Assembly (NCBI GenBank): GCA_946405485.1
Contig: CAMJHJ010000119.1
Span: 1 to 7,458, forward strand
DNA length: 7,458 nucleotides
Origin: an uncultured Bacteroidales bacterium
GTDB taxonomy: Bacteria; Bacteroidota; Bacteroidia; Bacteroidales; UBA932
Reading direction: 5' to 3'
Positions 1-6,474 of the stretch are shown here, piece after piece; within the stretch, counting starts at the first letter, position 1; each line of letters begins with the position of its first letter. The position numbers were made by a program, and so were the translations under genes. The notes beneath the pieces were generated by a model that did no database searches, was not told the DNA's origin, and saw only the letters and a list, made by a program, of their open reading frames with translations.

Positions 1-1
1 G

Positions 2-529
2 GCAGCCGAATGGGGGCGGGTGGCAGATGCGCTGCGGATTTTGCGGCGCCCTGACGGCGTGACGGATGAGTTCGAGGGGTATGCGGGGCAGACCGTCAAG
101 CAGGCGGATGTCAACCTGCTGGCTTATCCGCTGCAAGTCGTGACCGACTCGAAGGCGATCCGCCGGGATCTTGAGTTTTATGAGCCCCGCATCCATCCGC
201 ATGGACCCGCGATGTCGCAGGCGATCCTGGCCCTGCAATGGGCCCGGCTGGGGGAAGGATCCAAGGCTTATGAACTATATCAGAAAGGCCTGGAGGGCCA
301 CTTGCACGGCCCTTTCCTGGCGTTCAGTGAGACGGCCGGCCATGGAGACACTTGTTTCATGACGGGCCTGGGTGGCTTCTTACAGCTGTTTATCAATGGT
401 TTCTGCGGTCTGGAACTGACGGATGGCGGCGTTGTCCAGTTGCCCGCCGCCCTTCCTCCGCAATGGAAAAGCATCACTGTCACGGGTGTCGGTCCGGAAC
501 GCCGGACTTATTCGAATAGAAGGAAATGA
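2..529 (+). CDS. GH65 family glycoside hydrolase, C-terminal part (5' end outside window)
   Basis: The reading frame is open from the window edge, so this is the last ~175 residues of a larger enzyme. GH65 contains inverting alpha-glucoside phosphorylases (maltose, trehalose, kojibiose) and a smaller set of hydrolases (fungal acid trehalase, animal PGGHG, a bacterial kojibiose hydrolase). Seen here: the family's VKQADVNLLAYPL block (KQADV is a GH65 hallmark), then HPHGPAMSQAILALQWARLG on the last helices of the (alpha/alpha)6 barrel, then FSETAGHGD...TGLGGFLQLFINGF, and a short C-terminal beta segment. The SE motif (Glu codon 329-331) and TGxGGFLQ resemble the hydrolase branch more than the phosphorylases, which have a His/Ser-rich phosphate loop there. 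The general acid and any signal peptide lie upstream and cannot be checked. The TGA overlaps the next ATG (ATGA), indicating an operon. Family call is strong; hydrolase versus phosphorylase and the substrate are inference. Confidence 0.85.
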   Translation, partial: AAEWGRVADALRILRRPDGVTDEFEGYAGQTVKQADVNLLAYPLQVVTDSKAIRRDLEFYEPRIHPHGPAMSQAILALQWARLGEGSKAYELYQKGLEGHLHGPFLAFSETAGHGDTCFMTGLGGFLQLFINGFCGLELTDGGVVQLPAALPPQWKSITVTGVGPERRTYSNRRK

Positions 530-1956
530 AACAGAAGTCTTTCCAGTATTGGCAATGGCGGACGCTGATCGTTTTGATGATCGGTTATGCCTGCTATTAT
601 TTCCTGCGGAAGAATTTCAGCACGGCCATTCCGGCCATGGAGGCGACCCTGGGCCTGAGTAAGGCGCAGCTGGGGGCCTTCCTGACGGCCAACGGCATCG
701 TGTACGGCATCAGCCGTTTCGTCAACGGAATCATTGCCGACCGGGCCAACAAGCGCAGGATGATGACCCTTGGGCTGCTGCTTTCTTGCGTAATCAACCT
801 GCTGATCAGTTTTTCGCCCAAGTTTAACGGTTTCATGCACCTGTTGGACTCCGAGGGGAAGGCGACGGTCGGGCTGGTCTATCTGATCGGTTCCCTGTGG
901 GTCCTCAACGGCTATGTCCACGGGATGGGCTATCCGCCCGTGTCCAGCCTGATGGCGCATTGGTTCCGTCCGAAGGAACTGGCGACCAAGCAGAGCCTTT
1001 GGAATGCTTCCCATTCCCTGGGTGCCGGAGCCGTCGTGGCCCTGTGCGGCTGGCTGCTGTCACGCTTCGGATACAGTGCCTGGAACCTTTGTTTCGTCAT
1101 TCCGGCGGCAATCGCATTTGTCGGCGCCATCATCACTTACTTGGGCTTGCGGGAGACGCCGTCCGAACTGGGATTCCCTGAGGTTGAGGCGATGGAGCGG
1201 ATCGAGAAAGGCGAGATCAGTAAGGAGGAGGCGAAGAAAGAGGCTGAGATGTCCGGCCTGGAATTCCGCCGTTTCGCCATGCACATGGTTTACCGCAATC
1301 CGTATGTGTGGGTGTCCGGGCTGACCAATTTCAACGTATATGTCATCCGGCTTGCGATCCTGGACTGGGGAACATCGATCCTGACACAGTACCGTGGGCT
1401 GGAAATCGGATTGGCGGCCAGCATCGTGGCGGCTTCCGAACTGGTCGGCGGCGTGCTGGGTTCCGCCCTGGCGGGTTGGGTGACCGACCGGGTCTTCCAT
1501 CACCGGGTGTTCCGCTGCGGGGCGATCTGCACGATCCTGTCCACACTCTGCCTGTTCCTGTTCTGGAAGCTTCCTGCGGGCGCTTCCTGGGTGTGGAATG
1601 CCGTTCTGATTGTCTTGAGCGCCTTTTTCGTGTATGGGGTCTCCGGCCTCTGCGGGATCGGCGCCTCCAAATATGCGACCAAGAAAGCGGCCGCTTCTTC
1701 CAACGGTTTCGTCGGCATCATCGCTTATGTGGCGACCATCCTTTCCGGTTTCGGCTTCGGTGTGCTGGCTGATAATCCCAAGCTCGGCTGGGACGCCGTC
1801 TTCGTGGTTACGCTGTCCATCGGCGTACTGGGAACGATTATCCAAGCCCTCTTCTGGAACGCTCCGGAAGACGGCTATCCAAGAAAACATGCATATGAAC
1901 AAAAGATTACTGACCATTCTGGCCATCCTGGCCACGGCCCTGGTATGGGGATGTAA
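526..1956 (+). CDS. MFS transporter, organophosphate:phosphate antiporter (OPA) family, GlpT/UhpT-like
   Basis: A 476-residue inner-membrane carrier of about 12 hydrophobic segments split by a charged central loop (about residues 220-255, rich in Glu/Lys/Arg). Family knowledge: OPA members such as E. coli GlpT and UhpT exchange glycerol-3-phosphate or hexose-6-phosphate for inorganic phosphate, using one Arg in TM1 and one in TM7. Both are visible: R28 in GYACYYFLRKNFS (GlpT R45) and R275 in NFNVYVIRLAILDWG (GlpT R269, UhpT R275). The late segment has TKKAAASSNGFVGIIAYV, the counterpart of the PKKAAGT...GF motif. The start is fixed: an in-frame TAG lies at 517-519 and ATG 526 overlaps the GH65 stop, with AGAAGGAA just upstream as a possible weak ribosome site. 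The last ~22 codons overlap the next gene and give an odd His/Gly/Pro/Met-rich tail. The substrate (glycerol phosphate, sugar phosphate or other ester) cannot be read from sequence. Confidence 0.9.
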   Translation: MKQKSFQYWQWRTLIVLMIGYACYYFLRKNFSTAIPAMEATLGLSKAQLGAFLTANGIVYGISRFVNGIIADRANKRRMMTLGLLLSCVINLLISFSPKFNGFMHLLDSEGKATVGLVYLIGSLWVLNGYVHGMGYPPVSSLMAHWFRPKELATKQSLWNASHSLGAGAVVALCGWLLSRFGYSAWNLCFVIPAAIAFVGAIITYLGLRETPSELGFPEVEAMERIEKGEISKEEAKKEAEMSGLEFRRFAMHMVYRNPYVWVSGLTNFNVYVIRLAILDWGTSILTQYRGLEIGLAASIVAASELVGGVLGSALAGWVTDRVFHHRVFRCGAICTILSTLCLFLFWKLPAGASWVWNAVLIVLSAFFVYGVSGLCGIGASKYATKKAAASSNGFVGIIAYVATILSGFGFGVLADNPKLGWDAVFVVTLSIGVLGTIIQALFWNAPEDGYPRKHAYEQKITDHSGHPGHGPGMGM

Positions 1957-3055
1957 CCGCCCGTCCGGCAAAACGGATTCTTCCGAAGAAGAGGAAGTGG
2001 CTTTCTACCGCAATCTGAGCACGGTGGAGGAACAATGGAGGGATTCCGTTCGGACGGCTCTCGCGGCGGCATACAGGGACCATCAACTGGTCATAGGTTC
2101 CAATACGATGCCCATCTGGTGGACAATCTATGGTGAACAGCCTGCGGATGGCCGTTCGTTGTACATTTCCCTCCACGGCGGCGGTGGTGCTCCGAAGGAA
2201 ACGAATGACCAGCAATGGGACAACCAGAAGAGACTCTATCAGCCGGCCGAAGGCGTCTACCTCTGCCCCCGGGCCATTACCAATACCTGGGACCTTCACT
2301 TCCGTCCGGAGTCGGATGCCTTCTATGAGGCGATCATCCAGATGGCGGTCGCATACCTGAATGTCAATCCCGACAAGGTGTACCTGATGGGTTACTCCGC
2401 CGGCGGAGACGGCGTGTGGCGCGAAGCTCCCCGCATGGCGGACCACTGGGCCGCGGCTTCGATGATGGCCGGTCACCCGGGCGACGTATCCCTGCTGAGC
2501 CTGCGCAACCTGCCGTTCATGATCTGGTGCGGCGGTGAAGACAGCGCTTATGACCGCAATAAGGTCTGCGCGGAGCGTATCGCGGAGATGGATGCCCTGC
2601 AGGCCGCCGATCCGGAAGGTTACATCCACGAAGGCCATATCGTAGCCGGGAAACCTCATTGGATGGATGGTGTCGATGCGGCGGCAGTCCCGTGGATGGC
2701 GAAGTATGTGCGCAATCCTTATCCCAGGCGGGTGGTCTGGTGCCAGGGTGATGAGATGAAGGAGTATTTCTACTGGCTGGGCATTCCGCTCGCCGAGGCA
2801 AAGAAGGGGAGCGTCCTGCGTGCGGATGTCGCAGGCAATACCGTGACAATCGGGGAATGCGACTACAGCAAGGTCCGTATCTATCTGAACGACAAACTGG
2901 TAGACCTGTCGAAACCGGTTGTCGTCCTGCACGGTGGCAAGACTTTGTTCGAAGGGAAACCGGCTGTGTCAGAGGCCCTGCGCCGCACGACGCTCTTTAC
3001 CCGCAACGACCTTTCCTATTCCTTCCCTTGCTGCATCGAGGTGGAGTTGAAATAG
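1895..3055 (+). CDS. Lipoprotein alpha/beta-hydrolase (PHB depolymerase/LpqC-like esterase)
   Basis: A 386-residue predicted lipoprotein. Signal peptide MNKRLLTILAILATALVWGC ends at Cys20; Trp at the -2 lipobox position is unusual. A Ser/Glu-rich stretch (SSEEEE, residues 29-34) follows, possibly an export or linker region. Catalytic parts of an alpha/beta-hydrolase are in order: oxyanion HGGGG (94-98), nucleophile elbow GYSAGG with Ser168, acid Asp216 (GGED; Asp220 is an alternative), and His255 in GKPHWMDG. This spacing matches the PHB-depolymerase/feruloyl-esterase type. Residues ~270-386 form a separate, probably beta-rich C-terminal domain (WLGIP...NTVTIGECDYSKVRIYLND). Likely acts as an esterase outside the cytoplasm, for example removing acyl groups from a carbohydrate; substrate unknown. 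ATG 1889, two codons upstream, is equally possible. Either start lies inside the transporter gene (overlap 62 or 68 nt, different frame), implying co-transcription and translational coupling. Confidence 0.85.
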   Translation: MNKRLLTILAILATALVWGCNRPSGKTDSSEEEEVAFYRNLSTVEEQWRDSVRTALAAAYRDHQLVIGSNTMPIWWTIYGEQPADGRSLYISLHGGGGAPKETNDQQWDNQKRLYQPAEGVYLCPRAITNTWDLHFRPESDAFYEAIIQMAVAYLNVNPDKVYLMGYSAGGDGVWREAPRMADHWAAASMMAGHPGDVSLLSLRNLPFMIWCGGEDSAYDRNKVCAERIAEMDALQAADPEGYIHEGHIVAGKPHWMDGVDAAAVPWMAKYVRNPYPRRVVWCQGDEMKEYFYWLGIPLAEAKKGSVLRADVAGNTVTIGECDYSKVRIYLNDKLVDLSKPVVVLHGGKTLFEGKPAVSEALRRTTLFTRNDLSYSFPCCIEVELK

Positions 3056-3059
3056 GTTT

Positions 3060-4925
3060 CTAGTCAATGATTTCCAGCGTGCCGTGGATCTCCAGCCTGG
3101 GGATTTCCACGGAGGCTGCGCCGTCCTTCCATCGGAAGCGCAAGCGCCGTCCTTCCGGCTGCAGCCGTATGGCCCTGGGCCTCCGGTCGGAGCGGATTTC
3201 AAGGACGATGTCGGTCAGCGGCGGGATGCGGTCTTCAGTCAGGACCTTGACGTTATGATGCTGGCCTCCGGCATTGATCAGCTGGATAAGGCGCCGCCCG
3301 TCCTTGACCATATCTACGATTTCCAAAGGTCCGTTCGTTTGGGAGACCTTGACATCAGCGTCATATAGTCCGTCCAGGATCCCGGTCAGCCGCATGCGGT
3401 GTTCATAGCGGGCGCCGGAGACATATTGACTTCCCAGATCTTCACGGATCCGGGCGAGTTTGCCCTTGCCGCAAGGTTTGATGCACGGGTCCTGACCGGA
3501 TTCCGCTTCCAATCCGAAGACTTCTGCGGTCTTTTCTCCGACCAGGACCAGCGAACCGCCCTCTTTCGCATAGTCCGTCAGGGCGCTCACCGTCGCGGGG
3601 GCCAGCCCGACACGCAAGTTGGGGACGATGATGACCGGGTAATCCGCCGCCTCAGCCAGATCGTGCTCGGAAAGGAGGGTGACCGACCGGCCGGCGTCGC
3701 ACAGGATGTTGACCAGGCCCATGACCGCTTCGCTGCCTGAGCGGGAAAACAGTCCTGGAATGCTTTCATACCGGTCGAAGGTGGAAAGGAATACGGCGGC
3801 CTGTTTCCTGGGTTCGCCGCCGAAGGTCCATTTTTCCCTGGCGTGTACGAAGTCGGCGAGGGGGATCAGTTCCATCAGGCGCTCCGTACGGGGTGAACCG
3901 TCCGGCTTCTGTGTTATATACACTTGGAAACCTCCGCCCAGGGAAAGGACGGTGGCGGCTTCCTGCATCAGTTGGACGGGATGTTTGGGGACATGACCCT
4001 CGGCTGAGCGCCGGAACCCCCAGGCCATCAGGTCCCAGGGCCTGTGATGCTTGCTGATGGCGCGTGCCGAATACCGGGCCCAGAACATCGAGTCTTCGTC
4101 CCGGAAATCACCGGACAGGAAATCGACATCGGCGCAGACCTCCTCCGGCATCTCGTCCGAAAAGGCCCAGTTCGAGCAGAGCCTGAAATCGGGGCAGCGG
4201 CTGTGGACGCTGTCCACATAGTGCCGGAGGTAGTCACGGAACAGGCCGCGGCAGTAATCCTTGAATTCGGACGGGTTTGCGTATGCGTCTAGCCCCGTTT
4301 CTTCCCGGAATGCCGTGACGGTGCGCGGGTCATAGTCGGGGACGGCCGCCCAGCATTCCCCGTCCACCCAGGCTCCGTCCAGGCCGTAGTCAAGGGCCAA
4401 TTCACACAGTTGGGGGATCAAGAGGGAATCGGCGTACGGACCATTGGTGCGGACGGCCCATCTGTCCGCTTTCCCCATAGAGGTCTTGGCGGTATGTTCG
4501 GGATGCAATTTTGTGTATCGCATGTCGGCCACGCCTGAATAGTGGGCGTACAGGGCCACGCCCTCTTCGCGGGTGACCTGTCTCCAGACTTGGAGCGGAT
4601 TGCCGGTGAAACGCGGCATGGAATTGCCCATCTTGCTTGGGAAAGATGCCCAGCCGGGATGTCCCTTGCTGTCCACCTGGATGAAATCCGGGCGGAGTTC
4701 CCGGCAGATCTGCCGTATCTCTTCTTCCTTCAGGGTTTCGCCGATGCTGCGATCCCCGAATTTTTCCGGAGAGGCATGGAAGTCGAAGTGCAGGCCGAAA
4801 TACCTTCGGGCCGGATCGCTGACGGCGTTGTTACGGGTGCCGGATTCACTGGCCAGACCATCCTGGGACGGATGACCGCAGGCGGCGAGCAAAAGAAGGG
4901 GAATGAGGAGGCGGATCGCTTTCAT
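3060..4925 (-). CDS. Lipoprotein, putative glycoside hydrolase (TIM barrel plus GH42-trimerisation-like domain)
   Basis: 621 residues. The N-terminus is a classic lipoprotein signal, MKAIRLLIPLLLLAAC (LAAC lipobox, Cys16), so it is membrane-anchored and probably periplasmic or on the surface. Residues ~42-365 look like a (beta/alpha)8 glycosidase barrel: YFGLHFDFHA (42-51), FIQVDSKGHPGW, then GLDGAWVDGECW with Asp188 and Glu190 as candidate catalytic acids at a strand end. Residues ~373-485 resemble the Rossmann/GATase-like trimerisation domain of GH42 beta-galactosidases (AAVFLSTF..., VTLLSEHDL, YPVIIVPNLRVGL, GGSLVLVGE). Residues ~490-621 are probably beta-sandwich. I do not recognise an assigned CAZy family; it may belong to the uncharacterised 'hypothetical glycosyl hydrolase' (GHL) group, which is from memory and untested. 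Convergent with the esterase gene (4 bp between stops) and divergent from the GH37 gene. A TAnnTTTG element lies 5 nt before the ATG. Confidence 0.75.
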   Translation of the reverse strand: MKAIRLLIPLLLLAACGHPSQDGLASESGTRNNAVSDPARRYFGLHFDFHASPEKFGDRSIGETLKEEEIRQICRELRPDFIQVDSKGHPGWASFPSKMGNSMPRFTGNPLQVWRQVTREEGVALYAHYSGVADMRYTKLHPEHTAKTSMGKADRWAVRTNGPYADSLLIPQLCELALDYGLDGAWVDGECWAAVPDYDPRTVTAFREETGLDAYANPSEFKDYCRGLFRDYLRHYVDSVHSRCPDFRLCSNWAFSDEMPEEVCADVDFLSGDFRDEDSMFWARYSARAISKHHRPWDLMAWGFRRSAEGHVPKHPVQLMQEAATVLSLGGGFQVYITQKPDGSPRTERLMELIPLADFVHAREKWTFGGEPRKQAAVFLSTFDRYESIPGLFSRSGSEAVMGLVNILCDAGRSVTLLSEHDLAEAADYPVIIVPNLRVGLAPATVSALTDYAKEGGSLVLVGEKTAEVFGLEAESGQDPCIKPCGKGKLARIREDLGSQYVSGARYEHRMRLTGILDGLYDADVKVSQTNGPLEIVDMVKDGRRLIQLINAGGQHHNVKVLTEDRIPPLTDIVLEIRSDRRPRAIRLQPEGRRLRFRWKDGAASVEIPRLEIHGTLEIID

Positions 4926-4930
4926 GGATA

Positions 4931-4938
4931 CAAATATA
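4931..4938 (-). promoter_or_regulatory. Bacteroidota -7 element (TATATTTG) for the 4925 gene
   Basis: On the minus strand the sequence reads TATATTTG, an exact match to the sigma-ABfr -7 consensus TAnnTTTG, followed by only 5 nt (TATCC) before the ATG at 4925. I see no TTTG or TTG at the expected 19-21 bp upstream, so the promoter is only half supported. If used, the transcript would begin at or next to the start codon. Confidence 0.45.
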
Positions 4939-4948
4939 GCATATTTTG
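4931..4948. repeat. Imperfect 18-bp dyad in the divergent spacer
   Basis: CAAATATAGCATATTTTG is close to its own reverse complement: CAAA...TTTG ends, AT-rich arms and a GC centre, with a one-base slip in each arm. It contains the minus-strand -7 element. It could be an operator between the two divergent genes or simply AT-rich promoter sequence; no regulator gene is visible in the window. Confidence 0.3.
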
Positions 4949-4978
4949 TCTGCGGTAGGAATCCTGTCTCTCTTTTGC

Positions 4979-4986
4979 TACATTTG
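4979..4986 (+). promoter_or_regulatory. Bacteroidota -7 element (TACATTTG) for the GH37 gene
   Basis: TACATTTG matches TAnnTTTG exactly and is followed by 4 nt (CATC) before ATG 4991. The closest TTTG upstream ends at 4948, 30 bp away and beyond the usual 19-21 bp spacing, so no convincing -33 element is present. The position again predicts a transcript starting at about the ATG. Confidence 0.45.
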
Positions 4987-4990
4987 CATC

Positions 4991-6274
4991 ATGAGGAAGG
5001 TCGTCTTACTGTTCTGGGTTGTCCTGCAATGTTTTGCATCTTATGCCGGAGAGAAGGAAACCCGCGAATTTATCCGCGCGTCTTGGGAAAAAAGCATTCG
5101 TTTCCTGCCGGAGGACGCCGGAAGCCATATCGGAATGCCGCTGCCTTATACGGTGCCGAGCGTGAGCGGCGGCTTCCAAGAGTTGTATTATTGGGACCTG
5201 TTCTTTACCAACGAGGGCCTGATCATCGACGGGATGCTGGACCAGGCGCGGAATAATACCGAGAATCTGGCGTGGATGGTGGAGAAGTTCGGGAAGATCC
5301 TCAACGGCAGCAACACCTTCTACCTCAACCGTTCACAGCCGCCGGTCTTCTCCCTGATGGTGCGGCAGGTCTATGAGGCTAGCGGGGACCTGGACTGGCT
5401 GCGGGGGATCCTCCCTTCCCTGGAGAAGGAATACGGTTTCTGGATGAAGGAACGGATGACGCCCTGCGGACTCAACCACGACAGCAATAATGCTACAGAG
5501 GTAGAAAAATGGGACTTCCTGCGCCTGGTAAAGAAGCGTTTCGGGGAAGGATTCACGCTGGAGGGTTTAACCCGTGAGGATTCCCTGCAGGTCGCCTCAC
5601 ATTACATTTCCGAGGCGGAGTGCTGGGATTTCACGCCCCGTTTCAAGGGCGAATGCGAAAACTACTGTCCGGTGGATCTGAACGCCCTGCTTTACATCTA
5701 CGAGAAGAACTTTTCTCACTTCGCCAGGCTCCTGGGCGACCGGAAGGGCGTGCGCCGGTGGAACCGGGCGGCCCGACAGCGGAAAGCCTTGATGCGCAAG
5801 TATTTCCGCAACCCTGAGGATGGGATTTGGTATGACTATGATTATGTAAAAGGGGAGCGCTCGGACGTCGTATCCGCCGCGCAATTCTTTCTGCTCTTGG
5901 GCAAGGCCGTTTCCCGCCGGCAGGCGCGCGGCATCGTTAAATCCCTTGAAGTGCTGGAGTATCCTCATGGGATCTCCGCTTGCGAGAAAGGGGACTATCC
6001 CTTCGTGTACCAATGGTCTTATCCCAACGGATGGGCGCCCTTGCAATACGTGACCGTGCGGGGACTGGACAACTATGGATATAAGGAAGATGCCCGCCGC
6101 ATCGCGCGGCATTACGTGGATTTGCTCACGGAGAGTTTCGACAAGACCGGTACCCTTTGGGAGAAATACAACGTAGACGAGGGCAACCTCAATGTCGGTG
6201 ATGAGTACAAGATGCCCACGATGCTGGGCTGGACCGCCGGCAGCTATGTCTGGCTGACGGAGTACTTGCGATAA
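4991..6274 (+). CDS. Secreted GH37 (trehalase-family) glycoside hydrolase
   Basis: 427 residues. GH37 enzymes are inverting (alpha/alpha)6-barrel hydrolases, mostly alpha,alpha-trehalases. Seen in order: a Sec signal (MRKVVLLFWVVLQCFASYA, cleavage likely after Ala19); signature-1-like SGGFQELYYWDLFF (59-71); NRSQPP (113-118); the catalytic-acid block AECWDFTPRF with Asp213 (E. coli TreA Asp312); signature-2-like QWSYPNGWAP (341-350); the catalytic base in EKYN, Glu391 (TreA Glu496); and DEYKMPTMLGWTAGS at the lid position. The Asp-to-Glu spacing (178) is close to that of TreA (184). It is ~140 residues shorter than TreA, much of this before signature 1. Differences from true trehalases: QWS for QWD, no PRPESYRED-type block, and a glycine-poor lid (NVGDEY). 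So the family is clear but trehalose as substrate is uncertain. ATG 4991 is chosen because it starts the signal peptide; an in-frame TTG at 4946 would add residues ahead of it. Confidence 0.88.
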   Translation: MRKVVLLFWVVLQCFASYAGEKETREFIRASWEKSIRFLPEDAGSHIGMPLPYTVPSVSGGFQELYYWDLFFTNEGLIIDGMLDQARNNTENLAWMVEKFGKILNGSNTFYLNRSQPPVFSLMVRQVYEASGDLDWLRGILPSLEKEYGFWMKERMTPCGLNHDSNNATEVEKWDFLRLVKKRFGEGFTLEGLTREDSLQVASHYISEAECWDFTPRFKGECENYCPVDLNALLYIYEKNFSHFARLLGDRKGVRRWNRAARQRKALMRKYFRNPEDGIWYDYDYVKGERSDVVSAAQFFLLLGKAVSRRQARGIVKSLEVLEYPHGISACEKGDYPFVYQWSYPNGWAPLQYVTVRGLDNYGYKEDARRIARHYVDLLTESFDKTGTLWEKYNVDEGNLNVGDEYKMPTMLGWTAGSYVWLTEYLR

Positions 6275-6310
6275 GGCGGGATTTGCCCTCGTTGCGCTGA
6301 ATACTGAAAC

Positions 6311-6341
6311 AGCCCGACACTGATGTGCCGAGCTGCTTGTT
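6311..6341. terminator. Hairpin between convergent GH37 and tRNA-Gly genes
   Basis: AGCCCGACAC (6311-6320), loop TGAT, then GTGCCGAGCT (6325-6334) forms a 10-bp stem containing two G-T pairs. On the plus strand it is followed by GCTTGTTTT, on the minus strand by GTTTC. It lies 36 bp after the GH37 stop and 9 bp beyond the encoded CCA end of the tRNA, so it may serve both transcripts. The T-tracts are weak, so termination is likely rather than certain. Confidence 0.55.
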
Positions 6342-6342
6342 T

Positions 6343-6418
6343 TGGAGCGGAAAACGGGATTCGGACCCGCGACCTCAACCTTGGCAAGGTTGCGCTCTAC
6401 CAACTGAGCTATTTCCGC
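6343..6418 (-). tRNA. tRNA-Gly (anticodon GCC), CCA encoded
   Basis: The minus strand folds into a full 73-nt cloverleaf plus an encoded CCA: acceptor GCGGAAA/TTTCCGC with discriminator T; D stem GCTC/GAGC with the GG of the D loop (AGTTGGTA); anticodon stem CAACC/GGTTG with loop TTGCCAA, anticodon GCC (Gly); 5-nt variable loop AGGTC; T stem GCGGG/CCCGT with loop TCCGAAT. The mature 73-mer is 6346-6418 and CCA is 6343-6345. The T loop reads TCC rather than the near-universal TTC, placing C at position 55. Transcribed from its own promoter (6429-6459), with a hairpin downstream. Confidence 0.97.
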
Positions 6419-6428
6419 ATTGGGACTA

Positions 6429-6459
6429 CAAAGGTAGAGACTTTTTCGGTCTTTCCAAA
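6429..6459 (-). promoter_or_regulatory. Bacteroidota promoter of tRNA-Gly
   Basis: On the minus strand TTTG (6459-6456) is followed by exactly 19 bp and then TACCTTTG (6436-6429), a complete match to the Bacteroidota -33/-7 consensus. The tRNA 5' end is 10 bp further on, leaving a short 5' leader. This is the best-supported promoter in the window and the strongest taxonomic marker in it. Confidence 0.85.
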
Positions 6460-6474
6460 TTTTTTCTCGTTTTT

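Noticed and set aside
1634..1894. Upstream in-frame extension of the esterase (GTG-type or other start at 1634)
   Set aside because: The extension runs through the transporter's coding sequence and would bury the lipoprotein signal peptide, which must be N-terminal.
1060..1971. Long minus-strand open frame opposite the transporter
   Set aside because: Composition is Arg/His/Gln/Pro-rich with no family motif; it is a GC-driven shadow of the OPA gene, which has conserved functional residues.
1907..2932. 341-codon minus-strand open frame opposite the esterase
   Set aside because: No signal peptide or motif; the plus frame has a complete lipoprotein signal and Ser-Asp-His triad.
4946..4990. TTG start for the GH37 gene
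   Set aside because: It would add 15 residues before a complete signal peptide and would place the TACATTTG promoter element inside the gene.
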